A stretch of DNA of 64,000 nucleotides from an uncultured Prevotellaceae bacterium (lineage in GTDB: Bacteria; Bacteroidota; Bacteroidia; Bacteroidales; Bacteroidaceae): positions 1-64,000 of the forward strand of contig CAMZHV010000002.1 of NCBI GenBank assembly GCA_947307015.1, written 5' to 3'. The notes below the pieces were generated by a model. The model was not told the DNA's origin, did not search any database, and saw only the letters and a list, made by a program, of their open reading frames with translations. Each line of letters starts with the position of its first letter. The first letter of the stretch is position 1. The translations under genes were made by a program, and so were the position numbers. Of this stretch, positions 1-9,564 are shown piece after piece.

Positions 1-113
1 TTTTGGTGGCAGCAGGTCAAAAAGGTGTAGGTTTTATGAAGAAATGGAGGGCGGTGCGCTTGGTACAAGACACACGTATAGACGTAATCGCGAATACATA
101 TAGACGTATCGCC

Positions 114-133
114 GTGTCCCATTAATGGGACAC
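114..133. repeat. 20-bp perfect palindrome GTGTCCCATTAATGGGACAC within a cluster of short palindromes (about 100-265)
   Basis: Read directly: gtgtcccattaatgggacac. Neighbours include ccctcctaagaggg, cgcgaccaatctggtcgcg and ccccccaagggggg. Confidence 0.8.
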
Positions 134-239
134 GCGCACCCTCCTAAGAGGGTACGCGAAGTCTCCTAAGAGGGGTCACAACAGAGGCCGCAAGACGGGT
201 TCGGCGCGCACGCGACCAATCTGGTCGCGTAAAAGCCCC

Positions 240-266
240 CTGTAGCCCCCCAAGGGGGGCACTTGA
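240..266. repeat. GC-rich palindromic element, diverged member (CCCCCTGTAGCCCCCCAAGGGGGGCACTTG type)
   Basis: C-rich arm / G-rich arm hairpin preceded by CCCCCT, resembling the 63.05 kb units. Confidence 0.45.
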
Positions 267-542
267 AACCTGAAATACTATTAAAGACAACGAATTACAC
301 TCTTAGGATTGTTATGGAACTTAAATCTCACAAAAAACAGACACCTGAGACCATCAACCGCAATTATTTAACCCGTCATGATTTTTGCGTGCGCAAAGAA
401 AAGGCATTTTGGGGTGCGCAAAGAAAAAAAGCGGGAAAAGTTAAGGCTGTTTCAAAGAAAAGCATTACTTTTGTCACCGAAAGTTAAGAAAAGCGGATGC
501 GTCCGCACAGTATTCACCCTTTAAAAACCAATTTTGACGACT

Positions 543-704
543 ATGAAAAAGTATGTTTGCGACCCCTGTGGCTACGTCTACGACCCCGCTCTTGGAGACC
601 CTGACAACGGCATTCAGCCCGGCACCGCTTTTGAAGACCTTCCCGAAGACTGGGTATGCCCCATCTGCGGTGTAGGCAAGGAAGATTTTACTGCCGAAGA
701 TTAA
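543..704 (+). CDS. Rubredoxin (53 aa)
   Basis: Translates to [53 protein letters not shown], with two CxxC-G-type iron ligand motifs ([14 protein letters not shown]). Too short for the supplied ORF track. Confidence 0.95.
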   Translation: MKKYVCDPCGYVYDPALGDPDNGIQPGTAFEDLPEDWVCPICGVGKEDFTAED

Positions 705-740
705 GGTTCGGAATCAGCGCGTTACGACGATAAATCGTCC

Positions 741-1193
741 ATGAAAACGATGGACTTTGACGCTGCCCTGGCACGCATGGCAGCCCGTTGCAGCATCAGC
801 GAACATTGCGAGAGCGAGATACGCGAGAAGCTGCAGCGGGCTGGTGTGTCTGCACCGGATATCGAACGCATAGTGGAACGCCTTTACGATGGCGGCTACC
901 TTGATACCGCCCGCTATTGTCGTGCCTTCGCCCACGACAAACTGCGTTTCCAGCGCTGGGGACGGCTGAAGATACAGCAGGCGTTGCGCATGAAAGACTT
1001 GCCACAGGCCGACATTCGTGAAGCCCTTGAAACGCTGCCTGACGATGAATATGACAACGCGCTGCGCGAGCTCATCCGCCAGAAGGAGCGTACGCTCAGC
1101 GACGAGGACGATTATATCCGGCGCGGAAAAATTATGCGCTTCGTTGCCAGCCATGGTTTCACTCCCGACGAGATTTATAGTGCCCTCGACTGA
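741..1193 (+). CDS. recX: Regulatory protein RecX
   Basis: 150 aa with RecX-like helical repeats (YLDTARYCRAFAHDKLRFQRWGRLKIQQALR). Confidence 0.8.
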   Translation: MKTMDFDAALARMAARCSISEHCESEIREKLQRAGVSAPDIERIVERLYDGGYLDTARYCRAFAHDKLRFQRWGRLKIQQALRMKDLPQADIREALETLPDDEYDNALRELIRQKERTLSDEDDYIRRGKIMRFVASHGFTPDEIYSALD

Positions 1194-1324
1194 CGTCCGA
1201 GGGGAGGGTAGAGGCTGTTTTTGAAAGAAAAACGACGCTTTCACTTCTTTTTTTACACTTTCCTTTTTCTCTTTTCGGTTTATTTTGTACTTTTGCCCCC
1301 GAAAGGAGTAAAAAAGAGAATTTT

Positions 1325-2551
1325 ATGAAACGCTTTTTGTTGTTTTTGGTGTGGCTGACGGCAGTGTGTCCAGTCTTTGCCGCCAAGAAGGTGACGTGGG
1401 TGATCGACCCTGGTCACGGTGGTCGCGACATCGGTTGCGAGAGCCGTAAGCACCAAGAAAAAGATATCACGCTGGCCGTGGCCCGAGAGCTGGGCAAGTT
1501 GGTGAAGCAGAATATCAGCGGTGTGCGTGTTGTGTACACGCGTGAGCGCGACAAGACGCTCAGCTTGCAGGAGCGCTGCAATATTGCCAATGCCCGTGGC
1601 GCTGAGCTCTTCATCTCCATACATGTCAACTCTGCTCCCAATCCGTACGCTCGCGGCACGGAGTCGTTCTACGCCACCAACGTACCGCTCAAGGGTTCGC
1701 AGGCGGGAAAGAGCGAGTTGCTGGCTTTGCTGTTGCAACGCCAGTACCTCAGCCACGGTCGCGAGGTGAGCCGCGGCGTGAAGAAGCGCGAGCTTTACGT
1801 CTGCGAGCATACGAATATGCCGAGCGTGCTCACGGAGATTGGCTTCATCACCAACGGCGTGGAGGAGGCTTACATCACCTCTAAGGCCGGGCAGCACGAG
1901 CTTGCCACCGCCATCTGCGAAGCGCTGTCGGAATACCGCGAACTCACGAAGAGTGGCAGCGTAGATAAGCGGAAGTTACGCAACCTGCGCTACAGCCACT
2001 ATTCGCCCGTCACCATGGTCGCCATACAGCAGTTGAAGGCTGAGACGTCGCTGGAGAAGGCTGAGGAGAAGGCAGAAGTGGCCAAGGACAACAAGGCGAA
2101 AGCTGAGGCAGAAGCGAAAGCCAAAGCTGCCGCGGAGCTCAGAGCCAAAGAGGAGGCCGAGCAGAAAGCCAAGGAGGAAGCGGAAGCCAAAGCTGCCGAA
2201 GAGGCTAAGGCCAAGAAGGAAGCTGAGACCAAGAAAATGCCTGCCGAGAAAAAGGAAACGCCTGCTGAGACCAAGACCGCTTCGTCTTCCAAGAAACCTT
2301 ACTTCGCCATTCAGTTGATGAACACCGCCACCAAGCTCAAGGACGGCGACTACCGCTTGAAGGGCTACAAGGGTGTGCGTTACGTGCCTGCTGGCGAACG
2401 CTTTAAGGTGATCTACAGCCGCTCGGAGAACTACAAGAACATCAAGAACGAACTTGTCAGCGTACGTGAGACCTTCCCTGAAGCCTTCATCGTGGCCTTC
2501 CTCGGCGACAAGCAAATCTCCACGGCAGAAGCGCTCGAACTGTTGAAGTGA
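1325..2551 (+). CDS. N-acetylmuramoyl-L-alanine amidase (Amidase_3) with K/E/A-rich linker and SPOR-like C-terminus
   Basis: VIDPGHGGRDIGCE, SIHVNSAPN and LTEIGFITN catalytic motifs; signal peptide; low-complexity AEAKAKAAAELRAKEEAEQKAKEE linker. Confidence 0.92.
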   Translation: MKRFLLFLVWLTAVCPVFAAKKVTWVIDPGHGGRDIGCESRKHQEKDITLAVARELGKLVKQNISGVRVVYTRERDKTLSLQERCNIANARGAELFISIHVNSAPNPYARGTESFYATNVPLKGSQAGKSELLALLLQRQYLSHGREVSRGVKKRELYVCEHTNMPSVLTEIGFITNGVEEAYITSKAGQHELATAICEALSEYRELTKSGSVDKRKLRNLRYSHYSPVTMVAIQQLKAETSLEKAEEKAEVAKDNKAKAEAEAKAKAAAELRAKEEAEQKAKEEAEAKAAEEAKAKKEAETKKMPAEKKETPAETKTASSSKKPYFAIQLMNTATKLKDGDYRLKGYKGVRYVPAGERFKVIYSRSENYKNIKNELVSVRETFPEAFIVAFLGDKQISTAEALELLK

Positions 2552-2555
2552 CCCC

Positions 2556-3293
2556 ATGGAGCTGCACTATCACCCTATGATCTATGCCCGTCTGCGCCAG
2601 CTCTTTGACGCGGGCGACTGGGAGATGCTGACGGCCTATTTGGACGGCCTGTCCCATTCGCATTTCCGCACGGCAGGCTACCTCATCGGTGAGCGTCTCT
2701 TGACGGACGTCCCTGCAGCTACTTTTTGGGATGTCGCTTCGCGCCTCATCCTGTGGCAGCCCAAAGCCTTCACCGTCACCATGGCCAAGGCCGCTGCGCC
2801 GCGCCTGTCCGCTGGGACGCTGACCCTCGCGGATGACGGTTTCCTGCGTTTGGCAGCAGCCCTCGAGGGCGATAGCCACCTCCTCGACCGCCAGAAACTG
2901 CTTCTTCAGTGGTTGCCCGTCATCGCCGAACCGCAAGCCCTGGAGCGCCTCTTCGACCTCCTGCGTGTCGGCGAGGCACGCCGCCGCGTCGACTTCCTGC
3001 TCCGCACCGAAGGCCTCACGGCCGCTTTCGTGCTGCTGCGCACCCTGCGCTTCGAAGAGCACGACCGCGACTACCTCACTGCCGTTTGTCGCCAGCTCAT
3101 TCACCGAGCCTCCACGCTCGCACATTCTGCAGGGCAGGCCGACAGCCTCAGCTACAACCTGGCCAGTCTGCTGCGCACATATTTCGACCTCCAAGACCTG
3201 CGCGGCACCTTTTCCCTGACATTGCAACCCTACGAGCTCTCGCGTTTAGACACCGACTTCGACACTTTTTGCCGTGTGGTGACGAAGGTTTGA
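2556..3293 (+). CDS. Hypothetical protein (245 aa)
   Basis: Uninterrupted ORF 4 nt after the amidase stop; no family recognised. Confidence 0.65.
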   Translation: MELHYHPMIYARLRQLFDAGDWEMLTAYLDGLSHSHFRTAGYLIGERLLTDVPAATFWDVASRLILWQPKAFTVTMAKAAAPRLSAGTLTLADDGFLRLAAALEGDSHLLDRQKLLLQWLPVIAEPQALERLFDLLRVGEARRRVDFLLRTEGLTAAFVLLRTLRFEEHDRDYLTAVCRQLIHRASTLAHSAGQADSLSYNLASLLRTYFDLQDLRGTFSLTLQPYELSRLDTDFDTFCRVVTKV

Positions 3294-3464
3294 CCGAGGC
3301 CACGGACTTCGTACCTCGCGCGGCTTCCTTATTATAAAATAAAAACAGGCGGGAGTCCTCTTTTCTTGCCCTAAAAATTTGCATCATTCAGAAAAGGTGT
3401 GTAACTTTGCCCCGTCAATGCTCAGAAATAGGGTGTTCCACCCGCTAATTCTCAGTTCACGCTC

Positions 3465-4880
3465 ATGACCTACGCCATCCTTTCACTCATCATCATCGGC
3501 TACGTGCTCATCGCCTACGAGCACATCACCCACATCAACAAGGCCACTATCGCAGTGTTTGCGGCCGCGGTGGGATGGGTGCTATTCATGATTACGGGAA
3601 CTGATTTCGTGCTGAAGACGCATGGCGCTGAGTTCTTTGCATTTACACAGGGCTTGGACTACACCTCGGAGACGGTGAAAGAGTTCATCGCCCAACACGT
3701 GTTCATCCGTTACAGTGCCGCGCTGTGTAGTATTGTATTGTACCTGCTGGCGACGATGAACATTGTGACGGTGTTGAACGCCAATGGCTGTTTCGATTTC
3801 ATCACCGATGTTGTGCGTGCCAAGGACAGCCGCGTGCTGTTGTGGGGGCTTGTGGCCTTCACGTGGTTGCTGTCGGTGAACCTCGACAACCTGTCGACAA
3901 CGGTGCTGATGCTCCTGATTATGAGGCGTATCGTGCAGCAGACACGCTGGCGTATGTGGATTGGTGCGGCCATCGTCATTGCTGCCAACTGCGGCGGTGC
4001 GGCCACGGTCATCGGCGATCCTACATCGCTGGTAGTGTGGACGAAGGGCGCCGTGACGCCTACCGACTTCTCTGCCGCCCTGCTGCTGCCGACGATTGTG
4101 GCTACGGTGATCCCCACATTCCTGATTTCTCGTGCGTTGCCTGAGCATGTAGACATCATCCGTCCAGGTGTGCGTTTCCGTGGCGACGATAATCCGCTGC
4201 GGCTGTGGCAGCGGGTGACGATGTTGGTGGTAGGTCTGGGCGGCCTGTGGTTCATCCCTACGTTCCACCGCATCACGCTGTTGCCGCCCTTCCTCGGCGC
4301 GCTCTGTGTGCTGGGCGTGCTGTGGGTGCTCCATGAGCTGATGAACCACCACCGCATCAAGACGGAGCAGCCGCTCAGCGGTGTTGCCGACGAGCGCCAG
4401 TTCCAATTCGCTGGCTTGCAGGCTATCATGTATTTCGCCGGTGTGTTCATGTGCGTAGCGCTGTTGATAGAGACGGGCGTGATGGCTTCCATCTCTGCAT
4501 GGTGCGACGAATGGATCCACAACATCTACATTATGAGTATCGCCATGGGTGCCATCAGCGCCGTTCTTGATAATATCGCGCTGGTGCTCACCGCCATCAA
4601 TATCTACCCTGTGGCCGACAGTATCGCTGCGCTCTCACCGACGCTCGACCCGCAGTACGCCCAGGCGTTTTTGGCCAACGGCCAGTATTGGCACCTGATT
4701 ATCTACAGCGGTTGCGTGGCAGGCTGTCTGCTGCCCATCGGCAATCTGAGCGGCTTTGTGCTGATGAAGGGCGAGGACGTTAGTATATTATGGTACGCGC
4801 GTAATATTCTGCCAAAGGTGCTCTTGGGCTGGTTTGTGGGCCTTGGAGTATACTTCCTCGTCGATTTATGGTTGCGTTGA
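3465..4880 (+). CDS. nhaD: NhaD-type sodium:proton antiporter
   Basis: 471 aa polytopic protein; LDNLSTTVLMLL, ANCGGAATVIGDPTSLV and AISAVLDNIALV motifs typical of the NhaD/ArsB permease superfamily. Confidence 0.88.
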   Translation: MTYAILSLIIIGYVLIAYEHITHINKATIAVFAAAVGWVLFMITGTDFVLKTHGAEFFAFTQGLDYTSETVKEFIAQHVFIRYSAALCSIVLYLLATMNIVTVLNANGCFDFITDVVRAKDSRVLLWGLVAFTWLLSVNLDNLSTTVLMLLIMRRIVQQTRWRMWIGAAIVIAANCGGAATVIGDPTSLVVWTKGAVTPTDFSAALLLPTIVATVIPTFLISRALPEHVDIIRPGVRFRGDDNPLRLWQRVTMLVVGLGGLWFIPTFHRITLLPPFLGALCVLGVLWVLHELMNHHRIKTEQPLSGVADERQFQFAGLQAIMYFAGVFMCVALLIETGVMASISAWCDEWIHNIYIMSIAMGAISAVLDNIALVLTAINIYPVADSIAALSPTLDPQYAQAFLANGQYWHLIIYSGCVAGCLLPIGNLSGFVLMKGEDVSILWYARNILPKVLLGWFVGLGVYFLVDLWLR

Positions 4881-4992
4881 CCGCGCAAAAGACAGCAAAT
4901 CTGTGTCCGTAGGTCATAAAAAACCTTAATTGTTTGGACGGGTTCAGAATATTTTGTACATTAGCGGCGATTTTCACATAAACGAGAACATT

Positions 4993-5262
4993 ATGGCAAA
5001 AAGAAGAACTTTGAAGAAAGTCATCAACCTCATGAGTGAAGAGTTGTTGACAGAGCTCGTTGCTGTAGGACAGACACAGAAGCATGTGCCTGGCGAGGAC
5101 TTGGAGAATATAGCGCAGAGCATACTCCTCATGCAGGAGGATTTCATCAGTCGGCTCAGCCATGTGGACAAGACGCAGGTGACGCGATTCTTCCAGCAGT
5201 TGAAGGACGACCTGAGCGTCAGCACCAATGAGATCATTGACCATATTTATCACCTCAGCTGA
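4993..5262 (+). CDS. Hypothetical small protein (89 aa)
   Basis: MAKRRTLKKVINLMSEELLTELVAVGQ...; the ORF track start at 4930 is upstream, but ATG 4993 looks like the better start. Confidence 0.65.
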   Translation: MAKRRTLKKVINLMSEELLTELVAVGQTQKHVPGEDLENIAQSILLMQEDFISRLSHVDKTQVTRFFQQLKDDLSVSTNEIIDHIYHLS

Positions 5263-5280
5263 CCGCCCTGCAAACTGACA

Positions 5281-5826
5281 ATGCGACGTTTCTTCCGTTT
5301 CCTGCTCTATCGCCTCATGGGATGGAGGACAGAGATGTGTATGGCTCTGCCCGAGAAGTACATCATTGCTTTGGCACCGCACACCAGCAACTGGGATTTC
5401 GTGATGGGACAGATCTTCAGTCGCGCCGAAGGTGTGCGCTGTCAATTCCTGATGAAGGAGGAGTGGTTCCGCTGGCCCGTGCTGGGCAGCCTCTTCCGCC
5501 GCGCAGGTGGTATACCCGTGCGCCGCGACAAGCATACGAGCCTCACCGACCAGCTCGCGGCGCGTGCGCGTGAGAGCGATATCTTCTGTCTCTGCATCAC
5601 ACCTGAAGGTACCCGCAAGCCCACCAAGGAATGGAAGCGCGGCTTTTACTATATCGCTTTGAAGGCTGAGCTGCCTATCCTCCTCTTCGGCCTCGACTAC
5701 GGCCAGAAACGCATTGTCTTCGACAAGGTTGTGCGTCCTGATGGCGATGTGGAGCGACAGATGGCTGAGATTAAGGCCTACTATAAAGGCTTCCAAGGTA
5801 AATACCCCGAGAATTTTGTCCTATGA
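5281..5826 (+). CDS. 1-acyl-sn-glycerol-3-phosphate acyltransferase family protein
   Basis: APHTSNWDF (variant HxxxxD), RDKHTSL and TPEGTRKPTKEWKRGFYYIAL motifs. Confidence 0.85.
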   Translation: MRRFFRFLLYRLMGWRTEMCMALPEKYIIALAPHTSNWDFVMGQIFSRAEGVRCQFLMKEEWFRWPVLGSLFRRAGGIPVRRDKHTSLTDQLAARARESDIFCLCITPEGTRKPTKEWKRGFYYIALKAELPILLFGLDYGQKRIVFDKVVRPDGDVERQMAEIKAYYKGFQGKYPENFVL

Positions 5827-8753
5827 ACAATACTTCCTTGCACCAAGCGTTACGACATATCTTTCTCCTGTGGCTTCTGCTGGTGGCAGAAGCCGCTTGT
5901 TTTGCGCAGACACCCCAACGCGCTATCATCAAGAGCAATATCGCCACCTACTTCGCCACCTACGACCTCGGCTTCTGCTCTGTCGGTGAAAGGAATATGA
6001 TTGAGGACATCCGTTTCGACGAGGAGAACAAGCAAGTGGTCATCATCGCCTCCGAAGCCTTTGCCATGCAGCCTTTCACCAAGCAGAAAGTGGAGCGCAT
6101 CTATCAGGATGTGCGCGAACGCTTGGCTGGCTCTTTCAACGATTTCCAGATTTGCATTTTTGTCAAGAACTATCTTATCGACGAGCTCGTGCCTGGCGGC
6201 ACTGGCAGCCTGCAGCGCAATTGGGGCGATATCCGTCATCATGGCAATGCGTGGGTGACGCCCCTCGACCGTCCTTACCCCGTCAACGAAGGCCTCGAGG
6301 ATTGCCATCTGTGTGTGTGGTCGAGCCACGGCAAAGTGTATTCGCTTAAAGATCAGGAGTGGCAATGGCAGCGCCCTCATCTCTGGTGTACCACCGAGGA
6401 TTTGCTGTCGCAGACTTTTGTCATCCCCTTCCTCATGCCTATGCTCGAAAATGCTGGCGCCATCGTCTATTCGCCGCGCGAGCGCGACTGGCAGAAGCAC
6501 GAAGTCATCGTTGACAATGACACCCCCAACAAAAACGGCATCTACTTCGAAGTCAACGGACATAACGACTGGACGAGCGCCAGCACTGGCTTTGCGCTCA
6601 CTAAATCCGTCTATACGGATGGCGATAACCCTTTTGCCGACGGTACGGCACGAATGGCAGCCACGCAGACGCGACATTCGCAGACCAGCAGCATATTATG
6701 GATTCCTGATATCCCCGAGGATGGCGACTATGCCGTCTACGTCAGCTATACGACGCTGCCCACAAGCGTCAGCGATGCTAACTACACCGTGTGTCACGGC
6801 GGTCAGACCAGCCACTTCCGTGTCAACCAGCAGATGGGCGGTGGCACATGGGTCTACCTCGGCACCTTTTTCTTCCGCGCCGGCAACAGTCAGGATAACT
6901 GCGTCATGCTCTCCAACCAGAGCAACTACCGCGGTCACGTCAGTGGCGATGCAGTGCGCTTTGGTGGCGGTATGGGCAATATTGCACGCGGCGACTCGCT
7001 CACGCTCAGCGGTTTGCCTCGCTTCCTCGAAGGCGCGCGTTATGCCGCACAGTTGGCTGGGGCACCCTACAAGGTCTATGGCAACAAAGAATCCACTAAT
7101 GATTATGCCGAGGACATCAACGTACGGTCGGGTATGGAAAACTACTTGGCACGAGGGTCAGAATATGTACCTGGCGACTCTGGACTCTGTGTGCCCATTG
7201 AACTCAGTCTGGCCTTCCACACCGATGCCGGCTACACCACCGACAGCTCCTTCATAGGCACGCTCGGCATCTACACCACTGACTTCAACGAAGGTTTCCT
7301 GCCGTCCGGTCTCTCGCGCCTCACCTCACGTGATGTCTGTGATCAGGTGATGACACAGGTTTGCAGCGACATGACTGCACAGCTCGGACAGTGGTCGCGG
7401 CGTCAGATGTTCGACCGCAATTATAGTGAGACGCGCGAGCCTCTGCCGCCCTCCATCATCCTTGAGATGCTCTCGCATCAGAACTTCAAGGATATGTGCA
7501 TGGCCCATGACCCATACTTCAAATTCCTCATGGCCAGAGCAATATATAAAGGCATTCTGCGTAGCGTACATACCTTGCATAAGAGCGCCGACATCACCGT
7601 GCAGCCGCTACCCGTGATTGCGCCTTCAGCTTCCATCGACACTGACGAGCGCCGCATCACGCTCAGCTGGATAGCTACCTCCGACCCCCTGGAACCTACT
7701 GCTATGCCCACGGGCTTCGTCGTCTACCACGCTCAGGACAATGGCGACTTCGACAACGGAACCCTCGTTTCGGAGACCACATTCACCCTTGCTGATGCTG
7801 GCACAGATGTGCTCCACCGCTTCCGCATCACCGCTTGCAACAAGGGTGGACAGAGTATGCCCTCGCAAGAGGTCTGCGCCTACATCCACGATGACGGTGG
7901 GCCACGGGTGCTTATCGTTGACGCCTTTGACCGCTTAGCTGGCCCACAGCCTTTTGACAACGACACCATCCAAGGCTTCGATATGGCGGCAGACATCGGT
8001 GTGCCCATCGCCAAGATGCCTGGCTACTGCGGCCGTCAGATATACTATGACAAGCGGGGTATGGGGCGCGAAGGACCTGGCGCCCTGGGCTACAGCACAT
8101 CCGAGTTTGAGGGCCTCATTCTCGCGGGCAACACCATGGACTGGGCTACGAGACACGCCCGCGATCTCATTCTGGCAGCCAATGGACGCATCAATATCGG
8201 CAGCTGCTCATCGCATGCAGCAGCGTATGCGGGCTTCGACGCCAGCAGCTATCAGCTCATGGACATCGCCTGCGGCCTCACCCGAGCCGACGGCTACAGC
8301 CTACGCCAGTCCAAAACTTTCAGTCCGGCGATGATGCAAGCTGTGGCGGAGCACACCCGTCGTGGTGGCAGCATCCTTGTCAGCGGTGCCTACATCGGTT
8401 CGGACATGACGAGTGCTGACGAGCGCCTCTTCACGGCGACATACCTGAAGTACGCCTGCACCGAGTCGCTGTCCACCGATTGCCTCACTGCCATCGCCGC
8501 GCAAAACACGTCGTTCGACATCTATCGTACCCCCAACGAGCGGAGCTACTGCGTGCAGCATATCGACTGCCTGCAACCCGTCAACGGCGCCTTCTGTCCG
8601 CTGCTCTACGCCCCCTTCAACAAGTCCGCCGCCGTAGCCTACAACGGCACAGACTACCATTCCTATGCCCTCGGATTCCCCTTGGAATCCATCATCGACG
8701 GGGAGGCTCGCGTGAGCCTGTTGCGTGGCATTTTGCAGTTCCTTGTCCCTTGA
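5823..8753 (+). CDS. Large secreted protein with golvesin/xanthan-lyase-like and amidase-like regions
   Basis: 976 aa, signal peptide, ADGTARMAATQT...VYVSYTTLPTSVSDANYTVCHGGQTSHFRVNQQMGGGTWVYLGTFFF (golvesin C-terminal-like), FNIII-like segment. Start overlaps the upstream stop (ATGA). Confidence 0.75.
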   Translation: MNNTSLHQALRHIFLLWLLLVAEAACFAQTPQRAIIKSNIATYFATYDLGFCSVGERNMIEDIRFDEENKQVVIIASEAFAMQPFTKQKVERIYQDVRERLAGSFNDFQICIFVKNYLIDELVPGGTGSLQRNWGDIRHHGNAWVTPLDRPYPVNEGLEDCHLCVWSSHGKVYSLKDQEWQWQRPHLWCTTEDLLSQTFVIPFLMPMLENAGAIVYSPRERDWQKHEVIVDNDTPNKNGIYFEVNGHNDWTSASTGFALTKSVYTDGDNPFADGTARMAATQTRHSQTSSILWIPDIPEDGDYAVYVSYTTLPTSVSDANYTVCHGGQTSHFRVNQQMGGGTWVYLGTFFFRAGNSQDNCVMLSNQSNYRGHVSGDAVRFGGGMGNIARGDSLTLSGLPRFLEGARYAAQLAGAPYKVYGNKESTNDYAEDINVRSGMENYLARGSEYVPGDSGLCVPIELSLAFHTDAGYTTDSSFIGTLGIYTTDFNEGFLPSGLSRLTSRDVCDQVMTQVCSDMTAQLGQWSRRQMFDRNYSETREPLPPSIILEMLSHQNFKDMCMAHDPYFKFLMARAIYKGILRSVHTLHKSADITVQPLPVIAPSASIDTDERRITLSWIATSDPLEPTAMPTGFVVYHAQDNGDFDNGTLVSETTFTLADAGTDVLHRFRITACNKGGQSMPSQEVCAYIHDDGGPRVLIVDAFDRLAGPQPFDNDTIQGFDMAADIGVPIAKMPGYCGRQIYYDKRGMGREGPGALGYSTSEFEGLILAGNTMDWATRHARDLILAANGRINIGSCSSHAAAYAGFDASSYQLMDIACGLTRADGYSLRQSKTFSPAMMQAVAEHTRRGGSILVSGAYIGSDMTSADERLFTATYLKYACTESLSTDCLTAIAAQNTSFDIYRTPNERSYCVQHIDCLQPVNGAFCPLLYAPFNKSAAVAYNGTDYHSYALGFPLESIIDGEARVSLLRGILQFLVP

Positions 8754-8768
8754 CCAATACTTTAGTCA

Positions 8769-9485
8769 TTGTCCAGCAACCATTTTCAATTCAAGCAGTT
8801 TACGATACGCCATGAACGTTGCGCCATGAAAGTCGGCACGGATGGCGTATTGCTCGGCGCATGGGCACCATTGCCGCTGTCGGGGCGCGTTCTCGACATC
8901 GGCACGGGTAGCGGACTCATTGCCTTGATGATGGCACAGCGAGGCAGCCAGTTGCATGTCACGGGCATTGATGTCGACGCTGATGCCGTGCAGCAGGCAC
9001 GCGAGAATGTCGTTGCCTCACCTTTCGCCGACCGCGTGGACATCCTTCATTGCAGCCTGCAGGAGCTGGCTTCCGAGGACCGGTTTATCGGTTACTACGA
9101 TGCCCTTGTGTGCAACCCGCCCTTCTTCGTTGAGTCGTTGCTGCCGCCAGACCGTCAACGCTCATTAGCCCGTCACACCAACACGCTGCCTTTCAGCGAG
9201 CTGGTATCTTCAGCAGCCAGACTACTGCGACGTGGAGGGAGTTTCAGCGTCATCCTGCCCACCACGTGTTGCGATGAATTCCGCTTGCTGTGCTTCGCTT
9301 CAGGACTCTTTCTTTCGTGCAACTGTTCTGTTCGGACAACGGCTGTTAAACCGCCCAAACGCAGCATGATGACCTTCCTTAAAGATGAGCACGATGAGAT
9401 GACCTTCACAGACCTTATCCTCATGGAAAATGGCGTGAGAAGCAATGCTTACAGCCGTCTGACAAGCGATTTCTACCTTTATTAA
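8769..9485 (+). CDS. tRNA1(Val) (adenine(37)-N6)-methyltransferase-like (TrmN6/YfiC)
   Basis: MKVGTDGVLLGAWAPL, LDIGTGSGLIALMMAQR and VCNPPFF motifs. Confidence 0.88.
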   Translation: MSSNHFQFKQFTIRHERCAMKVGTDGVLLGAWAPLPLSGRVLDIGTGSGLIALMMAQRGSQLHVTGIDVDADAVQQARENVVASPFADRVDILHCSLQELASEDRFIGYYDALVCNPPFFVESLLPPDRQRSLARHTNTLPFSELVSSAARLLRRGGSFSVILPTTCCDEFRLLCFASGLFLSCNCSVRTTAVKPPKRSMMTFLKDEHDEMTFTDLILMENGVRSNAYSRLTSDFYLY

Positions 9486-9564
9486 GCGATTCTTGCCTCT
9501 AAATGAGGCATAATCCGATTTTTTTGTCTATCTTTGCGCGCTTTTTCATAGACAATACCCTCAG

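Noticed and set aside
263-487. 74-aa plus-strand ORF upstream of rubredoxin
   Set aside because: Starts next to a palindromic element, low-complexity basic composition (K/R/T/N-rich), no ribosome-binding context or family resemblance; more likely intergenic.
1976-2557. 193-aa minus-strand ORF rich in L/F/G/R
   Set aside because: Antisense of the K/E/A-rich linker of the amidase; repetitive composition explains the open frame.
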